64,000 nucleotides of DNA, from positions 248,001 through 312,000 of the forward strand of contig NZ_JAEUAO010000003.1 of the NCBI RefSeq assembly GCF_019511375.1. Direction: 5' to 3'. Source of the DNA: Rhizobium herbae. Lineage in GTDB: Bacteria; Pseudomonadota; Alphaproteobacteria; Rhizobiales; Rhizobiaceae. Made by a program: the position numbers and the translations under genes. Below the pieces are notes generated by a model, which had not been told where the DNA came from, ran no database searches, and worked only from the letters and a program-made list of their open reading frames with translations. Position 1 is the first letter of the stretch; each line of letters opens with the position of its first letter. Below, in pieces: positions 61,152-64,000 of the stretch.

Positions 61152-61598
61152 TCAGCTTCGTTCGATGTCGCGCCGAAGCACGATTGCGGTCGTCAGATCT
61201 TCGACGTTGTCGAGTGTGGCCACTTCGTTTCTCAATTCGTTGAGCGCATTGATCGACCCGACTTCGACCTCGACGACGAGATCGAGCTGGCCGCTTACGG
61301 ACGATACCTTCCGCACTGCGGAGAAACCGGCCAGGCGATCGAGCACGCCGATCGACGGCGTGCGCTTCAGCGTCAGAAGCAGAAAGGCGTGGATCTGCCC
61401 CTCGTCCAGCTGGCCGATATCGGCCCGATAGCCGCGGATGATGCCTTTCCTTTCGAGTCTGCTGACGCGCTCCGTCGTGGTGCTTCTCGAGAGCCCGATC
61501 CGCCCGGCCAACGATTTCATCGGAACGCGGCCCTCCCGCGACAGGATGCTGAGGATGGCCCGATCGATCTCGTCTGTGTCCTGCATGTTTCCGCTCAT
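61152..61598 (-). CDS. Lrp/AsnC-family regulator
   Basis: The 148-residue protein has an Lrp helix-turn-helix (EIDRAILSILSREGRVPMKS, RIGLSRSTTTERVSRLERKG, IIRGYRADIG) and an ACT-like RAM domain with SSVSGQLDLVVEVEV. It is divergent from the kinase-aminotransferase fusion gene, 115 bp away, so it probably controls that gene with an amino acid effector. The start is either 61598 or 61586, and neither has a strong ribosome binding site. Confidence 0.85.
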   Translation of the reverse strand: MSGNMQDTDEIDRAILSILSREGRVPMKSLAGRIGLSRSTTTERVSRLERKGIIRGYRADIGQLDEGQIHAFLLLTLKRTPSIGVLDRLAGFSAVRKVSSVSGQLDLVVEVEVGSINALNELRNEVATLDNVEDLTTAIVLRRDIERS

Positions 61599-61713
61599 CG
61601 CTGCCGCCGACAAGATGACGGTTATTATAAACATTGTGCCGCCGCAACCGGCATAATGCCGGATGCATGCGGCAGCCCCTCGTGCAACTCTGATCGACAG
61701 AAGAGGGATTCCC

Positions 61714-64000
61714 ATGAACGACATGCTTCAGACCACACCGGATTTTTCGATCGAGCAGGCAAGGCTTTTGCTGGCCGAGCACTACGGTCTCGAGGGCTCG
61801 CTGTCGCCGCTCGACAGCGAGCGCGACCAGAATTTCAAGGTCGTCGCCAGTGACGGCAAGATCTATATCCTGAAGATCGTCAATGCCGCCGAACCGTTGG
61901 TTGAGAGCGAATTCCAGACGGCACTTCTCGGACATCTCGGTGTGCATGCGCCGGATCTTCCGGTACCGCATATCCGCAAGACCGTGTCAGGCGCCAGCCT
62001 CGCAGAGACCACGAGCGGGCATGGCGTTCGCCACCTGCTGCGGCTCGTCGGCTGGGTGCACGGCGTTCCGCTTGCCCAAGCGTCCCGAAGCGATGCGGCG
62101 CTGGAATCGCTCGGGCGCCTCCTTGGTCGCTTCGATGCGGCGCTGAAAGGGTTCATGCATCCCGGCGCGCTGCGCGATCTCGACTGGAATCTCTGCAATG
62201 CTGGCCGTTCGGCCCAAAGGCTCCACCATATCGCCGATGCGGACGACCGCGCGCTGCTCGAACGGTTTCTGGCCCGCTTCGAAACCAAGGTCGTGCCGAT
62301 GCTGCCGAAGCTGCGCTCAGCGGTCATCCATAATGACGCCAATGACTGGAACGTGCTCGTCGACGACGCCAATCACGATCGCATCGCCGGCGTGATCGAT
62401 TTCGGCGATGCGCTCTATGCGCCTGTGATTGCCGAGATCGCGATCGCCGCCGCCTATGCCGGTCTCGACCATGCCGACCCGATCGGCGCTGCCGCCGCCA
62501 TTGCGCGCGGTTTTCATGCGGAATATCCGCTGCTTGAGGAAGAAATCGCTCCGCTCTTCGACCTGATCGCGATGCGGCTGGTGACCTCGGTGACGATCTC
62601 GGCGTCGCGCCGCGCCCACACCGACGGAAATCCGTATCTCGCCATCAGCGAGAAACCGGCATGGACACTGCTGCGCAAGCTCGACGCCATGAACCCGCGC
62701 TTTGCGATTGCGATCCTGCGCCATGCCTGCGGTTTCGAGACCGTGCCGGGCGCGCGGACCGTGACGACATGGATTGCCGAGAACCGCAAGGAACTGCAGC
62801 CGGTGCTCGATAGGCCGGCCGCAACCTATCCCGCCGCTCTCGTGCCCTATGGCGATCCGGCACATCCGATGACGGTGAAATCGGCCGCCGAGCAGCCGTA
62901 TGAGGCACAGTCGATCTGGGAGGCCTCTTGCCGCGAACACGGTGTCGACCTCGGCATCGGTCCTTGGGGCGAGGCACGGACGGTCTATTCCGGCGAGATG
63001 TTCGTATCAAGGCTGATCGACAACACCCGCCGCACCCGACATCTCGGTCTCGACCTCTTCATGCCGGCCGGCACCGGAGTCTACACGCCGATGGCCGCCA
63101 CCGTCGTCAGCGTCGAGGTCGAACAGGAGCCGCTCGGATACGGCTGCCTGATCGCGCTCCGCCACGAGCCGGCGGGTTGCCCGGCCTTCGTCACGCTGTG
63201 GGGGCACCTTGCCCACGAAGCCGTCGACCGGTTGAAATCCGGTGACCGCCTGGAAGCCGGAGCTTTGGTGGGAAAAATGGGCGCTCCAGACGAAAACGGC
63301 GGCTGGGCGCCGCACCTGCACCTGCAGATTTCCACCGACACCAGCCTCTCCGCAACCGAAATTCTCGGCGTTGGCGAGGAGCGCTATCTCGATGTCTGGG
63401 CAGAACTTTTTCCCGACGCCAATGCCTTCGCCGGCATTGCGCCGGAGTTTTACGAACAAAAAGGCCGGTCTCGCGAAGAAATCGTCAGGCGCCGCCGGGA
63501 ATTGCTATTGCCGAACCTGTCGATCTCCTATGACGAGCCGATCAAGTTCGTGCGTGGCGAAGGCGTCTGGCTGATCGACGATCGCGGCCGGGCTTATCTC
63601 GACTGCTTCAACAATGTCTGCCACATCGGCCATGCACATCCGGCTGTGGTCGAGGCCATGGCAAGGCAGGCCGCGACCCTCAATACCAATACCCGCTATC
63701 TGCATGACAACATCGTCGCCTATGCCGAGCGGCTGACGGCGACCATGCCGGGGGATTTGTCGGTTGCCGGCTTCGTCAACAGCGGTTCGGAGGCAAACAG
63801 CCTGGCACTGCGCCTGATGCGCGCCCATACCGGCGGCGAGAACGCGATCGTGCTCGACTGGGCCTATCACGGCACGACGCAGGAACTGATCGATATCAGT
63901 CCCTACAAGTTCCAGCGCAAGGGCGGCAAGGGTCAGAGGCCGCATGTCCATGTCGCGCCGGTTCCCGATAGCTATCATGCGCCGGCAGATTGGCCGGTCG
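61714..64000 (+). CDS. Fusion of APH-type kinase, M23/LytM-like domain and class III aminotransferase (5' part)
   Basis: The frame runs off the right edge after 762 codons. Residues about 1-340 are an APH-type kinase. The Brenner motif is His206-Asn-Asp208 with Asn213, and Asp229 is in DFGD. Residues about 420-560 are M23/LytM-like. His443/Asp447 (HLGLD), His498 (WGHL) and His534/His536 (HLH) are all present. Residues about 590 onward are a class III PLP aminotransferase with NSGSEAN at 689-695 and DWAYHGTT. The PLP lysine is beyond the window. No signal peptide is seen. Animal hydroxylysine kinase and phospholyase belong to the same two families, so kinase plus phospholyase on an amino alcohol is likely. 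AGAGGG precedes the ATG. Confidence 0.88.
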   Translation, partial: MNDMLQTTPDFSIEQARLLLAEHYGLEGSLSPLDSERDQNFKVVASDGKIYILKIVNAAEPLVESEFQTALLGHLGVHAPDLPVPHIRKTVSGASLAETTSGHGVRHLLRLVGWVHGVPLAQASRSDAALESLGRLLGRFDAALKGFMHPGALRDLDWNLCNAGRSAQRLHHIADADDRALLERFLARFETKVVPMLPKLRSAVIHNDANDWNVLVDDANHDRIAGVIDFGDALYAPVIAEIAIAAAYAGLDHADPIGAAAAIARGFHAEYPLLEEEIAPLFDLIAMRLVTSVTISASRRAHTDGNPYLAISEKPAWTLLRKLDAMNPRFAIAILRHACGFETVPGARTVTTWIAENRKELQPVLDRPAATYPAALVPYGDPAHPMTVKSAAEQPYEAQSIWEASCREHGVDLGIGPWGEARTVYSGEMFVSRLIDNTRRTRHLGLDLFMPAGTGVYTPMAATVVSVEVEQEPLGYGCLIALRHEPAGCPAFVTLWGHLAHEAVDRLKSGDRLEAGALVGKMGAPDENGGWAPHLHLQISTDTSLSATEILGVGEERYLDVWAELFPDANAFAGIAPEFYEQKGRSREEIVRRRRELLLPNLSISYDEPIKFVRGEGVWLIDDRGRAYLDCFNNVCHIGHAHPAVVEAMARQAATLNTNTRYLHDNIVAYAERLTATMPGDLSVAGFVNSGSEANSLALRLMRAHTGGENAIVLDWAYHGTTQELIDISPYKFQRKGGKGQRPHVHVAPVPDSYHAPADWPV

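Noticed and set aside
1-64000. tRNA, rRNA, riboswitch or replication origin
   Set aside because: I read the gaps for cloverleaf-like pairs, long conserved leaders and clustered origin repeats and found none that I could support.

Overview
The window reads as DNA of a Rhizobiaceae alphaproteobacterium, most likely Rhizobium or Sinorhizobium/Ensifer. The reasons are GC-rich coding with few gaps, an encoded malonyl-CoA synthetase that closely matches what I recall of Rhizobium leguminosarum bv. trifolii MatB, rhizobium-type catabolic operons, and AGGAG-type ribosome binding sites with occasional GTG/TTG starts. The density of catabolic operons and the absence of any tRNA, rRNA or ribosomal gene would suit a chromid or megaplasmid, but this is inference.

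Region 1 (1-20.9 kb) is a surface-glycan region. It opens with the N-terminal 548 residues of a low-complexity protein made only of octapeptides, arranged in a 408-bp super-repeat. A dTDP-rhamnose operon (rmlC-B-D-A, minus strand) follows. Next are two SGNH-like proteins flanking a GSCFA-domain protein, a sulfotransferase-like/glycosyltransferase/methyltransferase fusion coupled to a pyruvyltransferase-like gene, and a minus-strand train of large glycosyltransferase genes joined by 4-bp overlaps. The region ends with an NAD-dependent sugar epimerase and a DXD glycosyltransferase.

Region 2 (20.9-25.1 kb) is decaying DNA. It holds a transposase-like fragment, the 3' end of an ABC solute-binding gene, a matC malonate carrier gene with two single-base frameshifts, an intact matB and a GntR regulator gene (matR-like) with its middle missing. 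There is no matA.

Region 3 (25.1-32.1 kb) is the leucine/isovalerate operon liuA-liuB-ridA-liuD-liuE-liuC. Region 4 (32.4-39.1 kb) has a flavoprotein, a DUF4174 protein and the glyoxylate-to-glycerate operon gcl-hyi-glxR-ttuD. A class III nucleotide cyclase and a divergent LysR/SDR pair follow (39.2-42.4 kb).

Region 5 (42.5-47.3 kb) handles asparagine and aspartate: permease and asparaginase on the minus strand, divergent from aspartase, with a GntR regulator convergent to aspartase. Region 6 (47.6-60.8 kb) is purine catabolism: guanine deaminase, PuuD urate hydroxylase, a LysR regulator, XdhABC, HIU hydrolase, a PuuE-UraD fusion, ureidoglycolate lyase, a CMD-family protein and an NCS2 purine permease. 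Ureidoglycolate lyase releases glyoxylate, which the gcl operon about 20 kb away could use. An enzyme for allantoate breakdown is not in the window.

Region 7 (61.1-64.0 kb) has an Lrp/AsnC regulator divergent from the 5' part of a gene fusing an APH-type kinase, an M23/LytM-like domain with its metal and catalytic residues intact, and a class III aminotransferase. I consider this fusion, the octapeptide protein and the mosaic glycan genes the most unusual content.
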